DNA of 64,000 nt from Neopestalotiopsis rosae (GCA_023078685.1 JALGAS010000001.1:6448001-6512000), one strand, 5' to 3'. Shown: positions 44,740-57,552, counted from the stretch's first letter. The notes: generated by a model not told the origin, from the sequence alone. Translations and numbers: made by a program.

Positions 44740-45869
44740 ATGAAGGCCGCACCTATCATTTCTTGCCTCGCCTCTCTGGCCAGTGCTGCTGTTGTCAGCC
44801 TGGACAAGAAGGCATCTTCCTCGTCTCCTCTCGCTGTTGAGATTGAGCAGATTGGAAACAGTGAGGTCAAGGCGACCATTACCAACACTGGAGCCACTGC
44901 TTTGAAGGTTCTCAAGGCTGGAAGTATCCTTGATGAGTCCCCAGTTGAGAAGTCAAAGGTTTCGCAGGGCGGTGAGAACCCCAACTTCACTTCGTCCTTT
45001 CTGTGGTATTCAATTTGCTGACTTTACCTCCAGACAGCAAGGTTGCCTTCAGCGGCCTGCGCCTTTATGTCCACACCGAGGACCTAAGTGACTCAGCCTT
45101 CCAGACTATCGAGGCCGGAGAGACCGTAGAGGTCCAATGGGACGCCGCAACTGTCCACGATCTCAGCGCCGGTGGCGACTTCAACATCTCCGCCGCAGGT
45201 AGCTTGCGATACGCCGAGGCCAACAGCACCAAGATTGCCGGCCAGGTCCTGTACAACTCCAATGTGGTCTCTGCCGCCATCGACGGCGTCAAGGCCGCCA
45301 AGGTCCACACTGCCTTCAAGGCGGCCGCCAAGGCCAAGCGCACCGAGACCCAGAGCGACTGCAGCAGCTCCAAGCAGAGCACCATCTCCACCGCCGTCGC
45401 CAACGCCAAGACGTATGCCGAAAAGGCCTCCGCCGCCGCGACCGCCGGCACCAACATGGAGGAGTACTTCCAATCGACTTCAAGCAGCACCGTGAGCACC
45501 GTCACGGGGGTCTTTGACACCATCTCCTCGACCATCTTCAACAGCGACGACAGCGGCGTGCCGCTGTACTGCACCGATATTGGCAACGCCTGCTCCGACG
45601 GCGTCGTGGCCTACACCCAGCCGGGCTCCGACGAGTACATTGTCGTGTGCGACTACTGGTTCCAGTTCCCCGCCACCGGCTCGACCTGCCACGTCGCCGA
45701 CCAGCCCTACGTGCTGATCCACGAGTCCACCCACTTGACCGAGGTCAAGGGCACCGACGACGTCTGCTACGGCTACGAGGGCTGCGTGACGGACATTAGC
45801 GCCTCCGAGGAGCTTGACAATGCTGATACTTATGCGCTCTACGTCAACTCCATCATTGTTGGCTGCTAA
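44740..45869 (+). CDS. secreted deuterolysin, neutral protease 2 (M35)
   Basis: Two exons (44740-44971, 45034-45869) give 355 residues. A signal peptide (MKAAPIISCLASLASAAV) is followed by a prodomain of about 160 residues, ending at a KR (AKAKR|TETQSDC) that fits Kex2 maturation. The mature part has HESTH (HExxH) and a downstream GTDDVCYG Asp, the aspzincin zinc site, plus six or more Cys and the typical C-terminal ADTYALYVNSI. These enzymes digest basic proteins outside the cell. A stand-alone prodomain-like gene lies 1.4 kb upstream on the other strand. Confidence 0.95.
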
Positions 45870-46160
45870 GTTTGCTCGCGTTCTATGCGATTCATGGTTT
45901 CAAAAGCATGCAGCTGCGATCAGCTGCGTCAAGCCTCACTGTGTAAGATTATTAGCAAGGATTCCGAGTTCAGAAGGGTCCGTAGCATTCTGTATAATAC
46001 AATGGCCTTGGTGGTCTTCGTTTCTCAACTTGGATTATTGAGAGAATAACACGTAAATCTTTTCGAAATGGGAAAGAAAATATACTAAGAAAAAGAGTAA
46101 GATAAGAACAAAGAAAAAAAATATCATTGGATTAGAAATTGCGCCTATGCGCGTGCATTT
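45870..46160. other. convergent 3' region
   Basis: AT-rich, between the convergent protease and monooxygenase genes. No gene or clear structure is seen. Confidence 0.45.
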
Positions 46161-47675
46161 TCACCAGTTCACAGTCCCAATGGCGAAGAACTTCCCGGAG
46201 CCGCGTCGTATTACCATCTCTTGTTCAAAGAATGGCAAATATTCCGAGATCAAGTCGGTATCGAATGACTGGGACTGTCCGTCCTTGGCCAGAATTCTCT
46301 TAAGGCTGAATCATATTTATTGATCTTCAGCGTGGTCTAGTAAGCACTACATGACTGACCCGCCATTGATCTTGTTGTCCATGATCGCCACGGCATCGTC
46401 GCGGTGCTTCTTCATGTTAATGTCCAAGATGAAATCCCATCTTCGCAGTAGAGTGCCGGGATCTTTGACGTGCAAGGCTGTGTCCTCGCTATTACCCATC
46501 AGGATTTCTCCCGTTTTGCGACTCGACTCAACTAGACGCTGAGTGCGAGGGCGGCGAACCTCATCGTATGCCCTCAATGCCGCCAAAGCATCACCAGTTG
46601 TCTCGGATCGTCCGAGCAGCGTGGAGAGGATGAGACTGTCCTCAATGGCCATGCCACCACCTGAGCCGTGCCATGGGGTGGTGGCGTGCGCGGCGTCGCC
46701 CATCACGCAAAGTGGCCCGGAAACGTAGCAGGGGGCTGGTGGATACTCCCAAAGATAGATAGCCTGTTGCTCGGGCTGGCGACAAAGTAGCTGTGGTTTG
46801 ACGTCAGTGCCTCGGAATCACCTCTCAATATGCTGCGGGTAACGAACCTCTTCTATTGCCTTGACGAGATGCGGAGGCCACTCTTTGTAGAGTAACTTGA
46901 GCTCATCTGCCGTAACAATTCGATGCCATTGATTGGCAGATACGTCTTTGTCCTTGGAAGCCACAACAAACTGCACAAGCTGCCCGCCTTGCAAAAGGTT
47001 ATGTAGAACATAAGTACCTTTGCCAATCCATGAGTACTCGCGAGCTTCCTCGATATCAATGCCCTCGCTAAGGCTTGCCCTCGCATCTGCGTATGGTTGA
47101 AGAGTCATAATGCACCAGACTCCGGTATTCCTAGGAGCCCCCGCAGGATCTTCACCGAGTATCAATTTTTGAACAGTGCTGTGGATGCCGTCGGCACCTA
47201 TCAGAACATCACATTCATGTGTCGTCCCGTCAGTGAAATGCATCGTAACAGGGCCGCTCTCGTTCCGATCAACTCGTTCAAGCTTCTTGGACGTGTGCAT
47301 GCGCTCTTGAGGAGCACCAGCCAGCAGCTCCTTGAGAAGTGATGCACGATGAACAATGCTCGTCAGACGCTGCCCGGCAGTCTTCTCGTCGACCTCGCCA
47401 ACGATCTTGCCCTGCTCTTCGCCCTGTGCCAAGATGAAGCGGACTCCTCGCATTGGAACGGCACCGGCGCGCTCGAGTGCCTGAACGGCCGATGGGCCCA
47501 TGAGGTCCAGGGTGGCCAGAGCATTGCGTGTGACGCCGATTGCCAGGCCTGCTTCTTTGAAAGCCGTGGCTGACTCGAATATGTGTACATCGAGATGTGA
47601 GTGTTGTCTTGCGGCGTGGAATAGAGCTGCGCCTGCTAGTCCACCGCCCGATATGGCCACTCTAATTGGGGACAT
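46161..47675 (-). CDS. FAD-dependent monooxygenase (salicylate-hydroxylase type)
   Basis: Three exons (47675-46848, 46790-46360, 46305-46161) give 467 residues. The FAD-binding GGGLAGAAL is near the N-terminus, CDVLIGADGIHS is in the middle, and GDAAHATTPWHGSGGG (flavin second motif) starts in exon 2. The last exon is inferred from a phase-2 donor GTCAGT and acceptor TTCAG; it adds 48 codons to a stop at 46161. Without it the protein would end at TAG about 46350. The family hydroxylates aromatic substrates with NAD(P)H. It lies about 16 kb beyond the peptide cluster and has no cluster motif, so joining it to that pathway is not justified. Confidence 0.88.
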
Positions 47676-48726
47676 GTTGCGAAAGGTTGTGTATCTTAAA
47701 TCAGTCAGTCGAATTTTGTGTATCCGTTCTTTTTTTTGACTAAATTTGTAGCAAGAATGAAATGTGATGCGAGAATCCATGAACTGTAGCGTCTCATCAA
47801 TCTGATGCCAAAGGTGAGATTTTAGTCAAGCTGTTGGTTGGTGCTCTTATGCGCGAGGTCAAACTTGCATGGAAATCCATGGGGTTCCGCACCGTTGAAT
47901 GTATTCTCGTCGATGTGGTAGACGCTGTTGGTGCTTCAAAGCCAAGAATACATGTATTGAGCACATGGATTCCATTATGTCCATATTTATGGACCTAATG
48001 ATGCTGAGGACGGCAACATGAACCAGACGGATCCAATGTGAACGTCGATGTTGATGTTTCGGGTCTTGGTTGATTGCTGTCGTCTTTGGGTCTCGCGCCT
48101 AGCTGCTGGCGCGACATCATTCCTTTGGCTTGCGCGTGTCGACGATGATCACTTGTGGCAGCAACAAGTCCCTGCAGTATCGATCGCTAGCCATGATTCG
48201 TTGGGCCCTGATTTGCAAGTCTTTTGAACATGGAGCATCGTTTGTTATGAGAAAAGTACATACCTAGCTGCTATAATGAATGAAGAGCCCATTGAATCAC
48301 GCTAGGCTGTGCCCACGTGTGTAGTCGGCGTGCCTGCAGCGGACTGCCACCGCCTGGCAATCCGTTTGAGCACCGAGCGGGGACTGGTTTAGCGTATTTC
48401 AGTGCACTAAGTTGACGGCTTGGCGCCCAAGTGTAGTGATTTGTAACGCGGTTGAACTATCCACCATCTATGAACACTAATGTACGAGTCGTAGAAGAAA
48501 TGAAAAAATTGCAGTGACTTGGCATTATGAAAAGCCCTGGCCTCATCGCTGGGTGACCCTTTGAGCCCTGATTGCCTCCTATAAACCTCACGTGACATGT
48601 CCTGTATCTCAACAGCAGTAAGTGATGAACTGACACTGGCATTTTTCCATCAGGTAAATGATCATTATACTCTCAGTCGAGCTCGACAGGTCTCATCGAA
48701 TCTCATACGCAAGTTCGACAAACAGT
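47676..48726. other. divergent intergenic, monooxygenase / arginase-like
   Basis: About 1 kb, no gene supported. It holds two divergent promoters; no strong motif was recognised. Confidence 0.5.
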
Positions 48727-49611
48727 ATGGCCGCCTCCTCCGTTACCGTCATCTTTTCTCCGTACCATGTTGGGCTCCGCGACCACCGAGTCGGTGATGG
48801 ACCGAACCGAATTCGTCAATTTGGTTTAGTCGAACAGCTCGAGAGCCTCGGCCTGACAGTCAAATTCATCGAAATCCCGCCTGTAGACGACTTCGAAGGC
48901 GAAATCGGCCGGAGCTTCGAGATTCTCCGTCGGACATCGACTGCCGTATCAGATGCGAAAAAGGACAATTCATTTCCACTCGTACTTTCGGGAAACTGCA
49001 TGGCAACCGTCGGAGTAGCCTGTGGACTGAACTTGAAAGATCCTGGTTTCATCTACTTTGATGCACATGACGATATGGATACGCCGTCGACAAATACGAA
49101 CGGCTACTTTGACGCCATGGGCTTGTCCATGCTTGCGGGCAAGAGCTGGCACACGCACACGGAAACTATTCCGGGATACTCTGCGACCGCGTACAACAAG
49201 TTCATTTACTGCGGCCTGCGCGATGTCTCTGACGATCAGAGAGATACGGTGGAAAAGGCAGGTTGCGACGTGATCTGGGGCAATGCCAGCAAGAAGGTCG
49301 ACTTTACCAAAGAGCTATCTCATGCCTTGGACAAGAAGTCCTACTCACCTGCGCTCGTACATTTGGACCTAGACGTATTAGATGAGGAGGTTGGAAAGGT
49401 TAATGGCTTTGAAAGTCGTGGTGGGCTGACCGAAGACGATCTTGTTCAGTGCATGGATCTGGTACCCAAAAAGGCCGCCCCGAAGTCCTTGACGGTTTGC
49501 TCATTCAATCCAAATCTGGGAGACGGCGATAAAGTTGCCGCCATCGGAGTACGGGCCGCAGTCACATTTTTCAAGGCTCTGATTGAGACTTCTGCTGTCA
49601 CTACGAAATAA
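48727..49611 (+). CDS. arginase/ureohydrolase-fold protein with altered first metal motif
   Basis: Single exon, 294 residues from the ATG at 48727 (an in-frame start lies 69 nt upstream). FDAHDDMDTP (DAHxD) and LDLDVLD (DxDxxD) are intact metal motifs of the ureohydrolase superfamily, but the first motif, usually GGDHS, reads SGNCMAT, with Asn-Cys in place of the Asp-His. This variant is found in a subfamily of arginase-like proteins in bacteria and fungi whose substrates are uncertain. A fully standard arginase or agmatinase activity is therefore doubtful. Cytosolic. Confidence 0.88.
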   Translation: MAASSVTVIFSPYHVGLRDHRVGDGPNRIRQFGLVEQLESLGLTVKFIEIPPVDDFEGEIGRSFEILRRTSTAVSDAKKDNSFPLVLSGNCMATVGVACGLNLKDPGFIYFDAHDDMDTPSTNTNGYFDAMGLSMLAGKSWHTHTETIPGYSATAYNKFIYCGLRDVSDDQRDTVEKAGCDVIWGNASKKVDFTKELSHALDKKSYSPALVHLDLDVLDEEVGKVNGFESRGGLTEDDLVQCMDLVPKKAAPKSLTVCSFNPNLGDGDKVAAIGVRAAVTFFKALIETSAVTTK

Positions 49612-49740
49612 GCCAGGCCTGATAGACTGATCATTTTTAGCCAGCAAATAATACATCGCGGTCTAACTAGGACTACTCGGTCAATTTAAAACACCCCATT
49701 ATCGTGCATACTCAATATTACACTGGAACTCCGGCTATTA

Positions 49741-52018
49741 TTACACCCATGTGGCCTTGATGATATCAGCAGCCTTTTCGGAAATGGCATACGTGGTTCC
49801 CATCGTGTGAGCAGAAACCAGGATGGGCATGATAGACGCATCCACGACACGCAAATTCTCGACGCCGTACACCTTGAGTTCCGGATCGACCACGCCACCC
49901 ATATCCCGGGGCAACATGGCCGATGTGCCTACCGGATGCCACGCGGTCGTCAGCGCGCCGCGGACATACAACTCCAACGCGGCTCTACCCTGCACGAGTG
50001 GACCAGGCGTGACATCCGTCAGACCGATCTGCTTCATCTGCGGCGTGTCAATGAGCTTGCGATAGAAGAGTTGGGCGTCCACGAGCCGGTCCATGTCTGC
50101 CGGGTGGGTAGCGTAGCGCGGGTCGACGGCCGGATTGAGAAAGGGGTCCTTGGTGATGGGCCGCACCGTGCCTCGCGACAGGGGTGACATGAGCACATTG
50201 ACGACCTCGAAGCCACCTCCGAACCATATCAGCTCTTCGCCGGCCGTGGTGCCGTTGATGGTCATCCCGCGGATGGCGTCAACCTGGGCAGCATATCCAG
50301 CAGCCACGTCGGGGTGCGTGTCGGTGGGGAGGTAGTTCATCGATGTGGCCGTATCCATACTGGCGAGGACCTGTGCAGCCATTTCCTCGCTGGAAGAGAC
50401 GTTGTTGTCTGGCAGGACAGCACCGTTAGTTATGGAGCTTGTATTGTGCTTGAAGAGAACTCACATGGTAAAAATGCTAAGCAGTCACCTGCCTCAGTCC
50501 AGCGACCGGTTCGGTCACTGTAGTATAAGTCGCCTTGCTCGCTGTCCAGTATTGGGTCTAGCCATTCCTCGGGCTCATTTGGTATACCCAGTCCAACTAG
50601 AGCATACAAATGTTAGCAGTAGTTCAATTACAAAACTTCGAAATCGGTCTCAGCTAGGGGAAGGACAAACCTGCGCCGACATTAAATGCGCCAGGATGAT
50701 CCTGCAGATTCGCGCCCACACCTGGCAAGTCGACAATCACGTCAATTTCAAGCCCTTCAAGAACTTTCGCCTCACCGATACCGCTGAGTTGTAGTAGCTT
50801 TGGTGTCTGGATGGCACCGCCGGCAACATTTGCCTCCTTGGTAACGTTGACCGTGGTACGCGGCGAAAGGGCAGATTCGGCGAACTATCGAATACATCGG
50901 AATTAGCTACAGATTTCAGGAAGGAAATCTGGCTTGCTTGGTGAGCGACATACTTCTACGCCAGTGACAATGACAGTGCCGTCGGCCGTGTCATTGGACA
51001 TGATGAGCTTTGTCACCATGGTGTTGACGATCACGTCAATGTTGTCCCTCGGTGTGCCACCGACCCCAAAGATGGGATCAAAGTAGGCAATTCTGGCATC
51101 GACACGAGACTGGTTGGAATGATCAAGGGCGTGCGGGCTGAAGAAGGAACCCAAAGGGTCGCACAGTGGGTCATAGGCTCGCTTGATCCCTAACGAGTCC
51201 AAGCCCTCCTGCCAAAGGCCTAAAAAGTACCAATTAGCATATCCAAGTTGACTCAGTCGGGAAAAAAATGAATGATATGTCGCATACTGTTCTGAGGGTA
51301 GTGCCAAGCACTGTAGCCACTTGCTACTTGGCCGTCAAAACCGTGACACGACTCATCATAGGTGATGTCAAACTCGGCGACCTGCTCAGCACTTGGTGGC
51401 GTGTATTTTTCGGCCTACATTCGTTAGATTCCTGGTTTGGGAAATTTACTTCCGCATCAAAAGTTGCAAGTTTGGAATATACCTTGCGATAGTATGGCGT
51501 TATGCCCTCCCAGTCCCACCCAGGATTCCCAAAATTGGCCCACGCCTCGAACTCGGCCGGAGCACCGAGGTTCATTAGCATGATATTAATGGAGCTTCCG
51601 CCACCAAGCAGGCGACCCTGCTCCAAGGATACCGGGCGGGCCAGGAGCTCGGTTTGGGGCACCGTGAGTAGCTCCCATTGGTATTGAAGCTCAAGGGCGC
51701 TCAGGGGCTGCCACCGCGGGATCATGATTGCTTTCTCATAGTTGTGCCTGTCGGACCAGTCAGAAATTATTGCTTGGTCAATCCGCTGATGAACGCCAAT
51801 ACGTACAATGGTCCTGCCTCGATGAGAAGGACGCTGACGGAGCTGTTCTCGGAGAGCCGGTTCGCAAGAGTCATCCCGCCTGGGCCTCCGCCGACTATCA
51901 CGTAGTCGTACGCATCGCGCAGATTGCCACCACCCACAAGCTGGGCGCTGGCAATTGAGGCGGCCACTGACAAGGCCAGAATATAGCGTAACATGACGTG
52001 AGCGCGAAGACAAGCCAT
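49741..52018 (-). CDS. secreted GMC oxidoreductase (glucose/alcohol oxidase-like)
   Basis: A multi-exon gene (about seven exons; boundaries in the middle not all resolved). Exon 1 encodes a signal peptide ([11 protein letters not shown]) and the FAD-binding motif [12 protein letters not shown]. Later exons contain [13 protein letters not shown] (GMC signature 1), [15 protein letters not shown] (signature 2) and, in the last exon (about 50407-49741), [10 protein letters not shown] with the catalytic His and [11 protein letters not shown]. Total length is roughly 600 residues. The enzyme oxidises an alcohol or sugar to give H2O2 outside the cell. The substrate cannot be deduced. Confidence 0.9.
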
Positions 52019-53436
52019 TCTGACACAAAGACTGACCGAGTGGCTCTATCTTGGAATGCACGAATGAAGAAGCAGGAAGACGCGACATTACATACGAAGT
52101 CCCAGACACAACATCCCGTCTTGAAAATGCCGATGCCCATTTGACCTGTGCATGACATCCCAATCTCCTCCAAATCTTTCGAGTCATGATTTCCTCGTGA
52201 TGACCCGTGCGTGAATAGACAGATCATGACGATTTGGATTTACATGTCAGCCCATCAAATGGGACCCCTGCAGCAGTTGACGGCTAGATTTCTGCTTTTC
52301 GGCATGTTCCATGAAACGTGCAGAAAACGTGTGCCGTATAGTCAGTCGGGGTAGTACAGCTGAGTAGTATTCCATGCGGGGCTATATGCTGTCCAGTATA
52401 AGCTGGCTGTTCCCGAGGCTCAGTCCTTCTGAAAAGAACGCCAAGCAAAATCAGCGCTCAGGATTTTACTCTTTTCGTACATTATGCCTTGATCGTATAT
52501 ATCCCCGCACCAAAGCCGCACGACTCCAAACCAGGAACACCCGCATTTCTGCCATGGCAATCGTGCAGAACTTAGACTTCACATGCAGGAACAGTCCTCT
52601 TTACCCCTCATAATCTGCCCTGAGACTTTCTCCACTCCATTGCAATGCTGTTAAAACCTCGGGATCAATGACAATTCTTGACTTCATCGACGTTCACAAT
52701 GCCGCTTTGGTGGATTCTCTCGCCCGACAATGGATACTCGATTCAGCCGCAATCTCCGCTCATTTCGGGTTGGCAGCCGGGGAACGTGGGGATGCGGAGT
52801 GACACAATAGCCCGACCATACTGAGTGAATTGCAAACGATGTTGACTGACAAATCTACAGCAACATCGTGAATCATGTGCGCCCAGTTCAATGCAATCTC
52901 GAGTTGAGCTGAAACGCGTCTTCGACGGAGATGGGATTCTCATGATGGACTGGCTCTCTTTTGTGTCACGTAAACCTAGCAATGCTTACTCTGAAGTCTT
53001 GGTCGAGTCAGTGGTGATCGTCTCCGCGACAGAAAATTTATAGACAAATCGGCTCCGGGTCACCAATCCACCCGGCCGAGAGGCCCGGGCGAGTTCAATC
53101 GGCCGATGTGTTGGCCCAATTGAGGAGGTGTCGGAACTCTGTCGGAACTCACTTCGGGACTCTCCTGCCGCCTGGTAGCATTTTCTCCTCATTTCTTCAA
53201 CCCTGCAATATCAATGCTTTTCTTCCTACCAAGAATCTCGGCCGTGTGCATGACGCAAGGGATGGATCCGGCAAGAGTCACATGCCAGGCAAAGTTGAGT
53301 ATAGTAAACATGATTACAGAGGATTTCGTATATTCGAAAAAATAAACATAGGTAATATCTAATATGAAGTCGCTGGGCCCTGAGGCGGATTTGGTTGCTT
53401 GCTTTTGCATACTCGACTCCATTTCCAAATTTGAAA
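52019..53436. other. divergent intergenic region
   Basis: About 1.4 kb between the GMC gene and the decarboxylase-like gene. Frames of 79 codons or less have no motif; nothing is called. Confidence 0.5.
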
Positions 53437-54357
53437 ATGCGTTTGGTTTCATTTAGCCGGGTCCTTCTCAGCGGTCTTGTCTCCAAGACACTCGCAGTCA
53501 GCGACGGCTGCTGGACCAACAATTGCACGGAGCCAATTGAGCATGTACCCGCGCCATGGACACTCCATGGTACAGGCTGGGCGATTCCCTTGCCCGCCGT
53601 CTTGTCGCTGCCTGAAAAGACTTACTCACCCCTTGAACGTCAACAGGGCTCAAGCGCGACAGAAGGACTATACACAGGCATAGTGGGCGCTATTCAAATG
53701 ATTCGGTACACAGACACGCCCGTTGGTCCGTATGATGAGTTTGTCCTTATCCCAGGAGCCTTCACATACTCGTCTCCTTATTTTGGTCTGCCGCAGACCG
53801 ACCTGCGGGTCTCGCGCATGTACGTCAGCCAGAAGTACACCTGCTACAACGGCCGCGTCAACTGGAATATCCCGAAGCACCTCGCAAACTTTGACTGGAC
53901 CGACAATGCTGATGGAAGCACCACACTCAAATTGTACCCCTACGATACTACTGGCGACGAGAACGAATCCTACCCAGCCGACAAGCCCTTCTTCCAAGCC
54001 ACCATCTACAATGAAGTCAGCCCAGACATCTCTGTCAACTTCAGTTCCCCCTTGTTCTCCGAAGGCGTGCCGGTTAGACTGAACCAGGCGCCGCTCCCCT
54101 TGGGCAACGGCAGCTACGGCGAGCTGCCTGGGACGGAGACATGGGGTAACACTGTCCTCGCGATGCAAGACACGATTCCGGGCGTGGCGCTGGTAGATCT
54201 TGACCAGGGCACTGGGGACGCCATTGTGGGTGACAGTGTTAATGCGGTTGGTGATGAGTTCTACCAGAACTTTTGGCCCACTCTGGGTCAGTGGAATGCC
54301 GCGGTCAAACTGGAGAACTTCACGATTATTTTCAATCCTGCTGAGACATGGGAATAG
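53437..54357 (+). CDS. acetoacetate-decarboxylase-like beta-barrel protein
   Basis: Single exon, 306 residues from the ATG at 53437. The N-terminus is hydrophobic enough to be a signal peptide. PAPWTLHGTGWAIPLP, then YTGIVGAIQMIRYTDTPVGP and DEFVLIPGAF, and RVSRMYVSQKYT plus NGRVNWNIPKHLA are typical of a fungal branch of the ADC-like fold. Whether the Schiff-base Lys is kept is not certain, so a decarboxylase activity is not claimed. The function in fungi is unknown, though members occur in secondary metabolite regions. Confidence 0.8.
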   Translation: MRLVSFSRVLLSGLVSKTLAVSDGCWTNNCTEPIEHVPAPWTLHGTGWAIPLPAVLSLPEKTYSPLERQQGSSATEGLYTGIVGAIQMIRYTDTPVGPYDEFVLIPGAFTYSSPYFGLPQTDLRVSRMYVSQKYTCYNGRVNWNIPKHLANFDWTDNADGSTTLKLYPYDTTGDENESYPADKPFFQATIYNEVSPDISVNFSSPLFSEGVPVRLNQAPLPLGNGSYGELPGTETWGNTVLAMQDTIPGVALVDLDQGTGDAIVGDSVNAVGDEFYQNFWPTLGQWNAAVKLENFTIIFNPAETWE

Positions 54358-54649
54358 TGCGACGCGCCCACCACGGCTATACACCATTGCCACAGATCAG
54401 CTGAAGGAACGGATCTGGCACTGGATGACCCAAAAGCGTATTCTTATCTTGCGTATTTCTCTTCCACATTATGCTACTATTTGGACCTGTGGATAAAGAA
54501 AAGATATCCATGCTAAGAATTATTTAATTAATCTCACACTATTTCACTACCTGCCATCCAATATCTCCTGGTCCACTTATACAAAAAATTGCAACGTGTA
54601 TCTCAATCGTGACTACCCACGTAGGTAGTTACAAAATATCGGGTAGCTT

Positions 54650-55430
54650 TTATCCCGGGCACACACCCTCAGCGTCAAGGGCAGGTACCACAATTGTGTA
54701 GATAATCTCCTGGTCCGCGTAATCCTTGTCGGAAGAGTACTCGTAGTTTCCAATCACAACGTCGACCGGGTCTCCGGCGCAGTTGTCCATGAGGATCGGC
54801 TCCAAGGCCAAGTCTGACAAACCGACGGTACTGAACGTGTCAGTGCCGGACTTGGTCACATACCAGGGACTATCGAGGATCGCATTTCCTTCCAGGGGTT
54901 CTTGGACAAAGGGACTGCTTCCGCTGAAGGAGACCGTGAAGTCGCCAATGTGAGGATCACTGATCTTATTCTCCCTATGTACCGTCCAAATCAGCATACA
55001 AGATCTCGATGGGGCAGTAGGGAAAAAAGGAAACTTATTTACCCTCCAGAGCCCATATTTTCAAACTTGTAGATTTGAAGGTAATCGAAACTACCACCAT
55101 CGGCTGAGTTGTAGCCTTATACCAGAGCCCAATCACATTAGCAAGTAAAGATGCATCAGACTTCAACAATTACCTACAAGAGATCGTAACACCACCGTTG
55201 AGAGTGTGAGGCTCTTCTTTCTGTGTGCCGCCGACAAATTGGAAGGTGCATAGGCCAGGGACATCGCCCGCGCTGACCTTGCTGTACAGGTCCTGATATA
55301 CGTCAGTACATCCTCAAATGTTAGCAAGCGACGTAATGTCACTTACAATCTCGTTGTTGTCGTTGGCGGTTGCACCTCCGATTTCGATGCCGGCCTTGAG
55401 GAGGCCCAATAGAAGCTGTACGGCAGCCAT
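54650..55430 (-). CDS. hypothetical four-exon protein
   Basis: Exons 55430-55347, 55292-55178, 55115-55043 and 54974-54650 join in phase to 198 residues. A short amphipathic start (MAAVQLLLGLLKAGIEIGG) is followed by LCTFQFVGGTQKEEPHTLNG, a FENMGSGG segment and a C-terminal region with ILMDNCAGDPVD. No known domain is recognised. The protein is acidic and Cys-poor (three to four Cys); it may be secreted or intracellular. The exon chain and consistent phases are the main support. Confidence 0.7.
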
Positions 55431-57552
55431 GCTTGCGGAAGTACGATAGTAAGAATGATGTTACGAAGGTGGATGTGAGGATGAATGATGAGTTCGCTGT
55501 TGTTTCCAAGGTTGAGACCGATGACTTATATACATGAAATCGAGCCATAATACAGCTATTTCACGTAGGTTGTGCAGTATAGCTCAAGTCCGAGCTAACC
55601 AATCAGCTGTTAGACTCTGCAGTTGCGACGATCGTTCCTGGAGGATTACAGCCAAGAACTCAATCCGCTTTCATAGGCGGCTAGGATCCCGCCCAAAAGG
55701 CACAATACGATCCTCACTACAGGCGCAACCTTATTCGTCCTTCTCCACTGCTTATTGTATTAATAATACATAGGTAACTTTGCTTGTTTTGGCAAATTTT
55801 GCTGCACAAATACAAATTCAAGCAAGGTTTTAAAGCCGATTGGGGCTCAGTGTCCCCCATCGACGTCGCGTGAAAAAAAAACAACCACGATTCTGAACTG
55901 ACTATTTTAATTCGTTCTTGAAGCCTAACAGGCAACGAACGAGGCACAGATGATAGTATCGCTGCAGTAAAAATGAGTATTTCCAATTGAGTCAAGTGTG
56001 GGGAAAGTTTAAGGTATGCTTAAAATACCTGAACAGACCAGGGGTCTGGGAATGCGGGCGTCCATACAATGCAGACACATTCTTGAAAACGCTACGGTCT
56101 CTACATAAACCTGGCAACATATTGTACTTATTTTAAATCACGAGAATTGTAAGCACCATCGAGATCCTCTTGCAGCAGCTTCAAGGTATCAGAACATAAT
56201 GATGTCACCATAATCTACTTCGCCACATTGCAGAATGGTTGAAGAATCCGCCCGCGCCTTGGCAACCCACTATTGGTCCAGGAAAGAATCCTCGGAACCA
56301 ACATAGAGTCTGAATTTGGAGAGAACCGTCCGTTTTCATGTGAGATCTTAGTCAAATCAACGATTGGAGATCATTTGAAAGACTCATTGGATGATTTCAA
56401 TTGTATGCCATCTTGATACGGAGGAGTTCCTCATTCACAGCGCTAGCAACTTATCAGATGCAGGCTGATGATCATACGCTCACATAATATAAAATAGAGG
56501 CTTCGTCAATCCCAGATGGCATGATATCGTATCCAACATAGATGCAAAAGTATTGATACCATCTTCACCACCCTGTTCAGCCAACGCAATCCTGCCTCCT
56601 GCTTATTCAGCCGATTAAACAATGGCATCATTCACAACCAAAAAAAAAGAAAAAAAAAAAAAAGGGAGAAGGAAAAAAAACAAAAGGCATTCATTCTGGC
56701 ACGGTACCGCGAAACAAGTCGGCTAGTGTAAAATTGACAAACTCATGGTAGAGCGTGCCATCAACCTTGAGCTTGTTAGTTGGATAAGTTCCATACAGAA
56801 AGACGTATTGGGTAAGGCATAGAAGGCACTATTGTGTGAATGCAAATATCCCCGTGAGTATCGGAATACAATGGCCACCAAGACCAGTGCTCTCTCAAAC
56901 GGCCCCAATATGACATGAATAGGACTGCACATTTCAGATGCACGGGAGCTGGAACACCAACAATGCCAGTAATTATTACGAATAATATACGCGGACAGCT
57001 GCGTGACAGAAGAAGATTACGATCTATGCATGTTCCAATGTTCGTCAGAAGCGCACGCGACTTCACCACATCAAAGCCACGACGATAGAGAGGAGCGTGA
57101 CAAGTTGCACTACTCGATGTCGAACTCAACTGTTACATATTTTGGCAGACCAAACGCCAGAGTGCTTTCCTTCACAAACCTGAAGTCCTGATTGTTGTTG
57201 TCAGCCTCTCTTTGAAACAATCATCTCAGGTCTCGTCTGGACTTGCGACCAGACAAGATCCAATTCAAGCACCGCACAAACAGGACGAAATTCCCCCCCT
57301 CTGACTCTTTCCCGATTGTCAAAACCATCAGCATTGACAATTAGTACATTCCAACAACAGCCAACTTTCCAACTCCTCTATGTTGGGAGGCGCTCCAAAA
57401 TCTTTTCTACAGGCAACAGCACATTTTCCAAGCATCAATCTCCCATCATTACACATTCAAAACCCCATTCAAATACAACACAGGAACTAGTAATACCACC
57501 ACTCTTACCCAACTCAACATTCACTCTGCTTCCAACAACAAGTATCAACAAA
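55431..57552. other. 2.1 kb without a supported gene; A-rich tract
   Basis: An A-rich tract lies at about 56638-56685. Short frames at 56723-57129 (minus) and 57316-57552 (plus, the 5' part of the next gene's frame) have no motif. Confidence 0.5.

Noticed and set aside
45093..45734. Long antisense frames over the M35 gene (Gly/Ala-rich)
   Set aside because: Shadows of a GC-rich coding region; the plus-strand protease explains the sequence.
46161..47675. FAD monooxygenase as part of the peptide cluster
   Set aside because: It lies 16 kb away beyond the NLR-like gene and tRNA and has no CGGWCCG element upstream.
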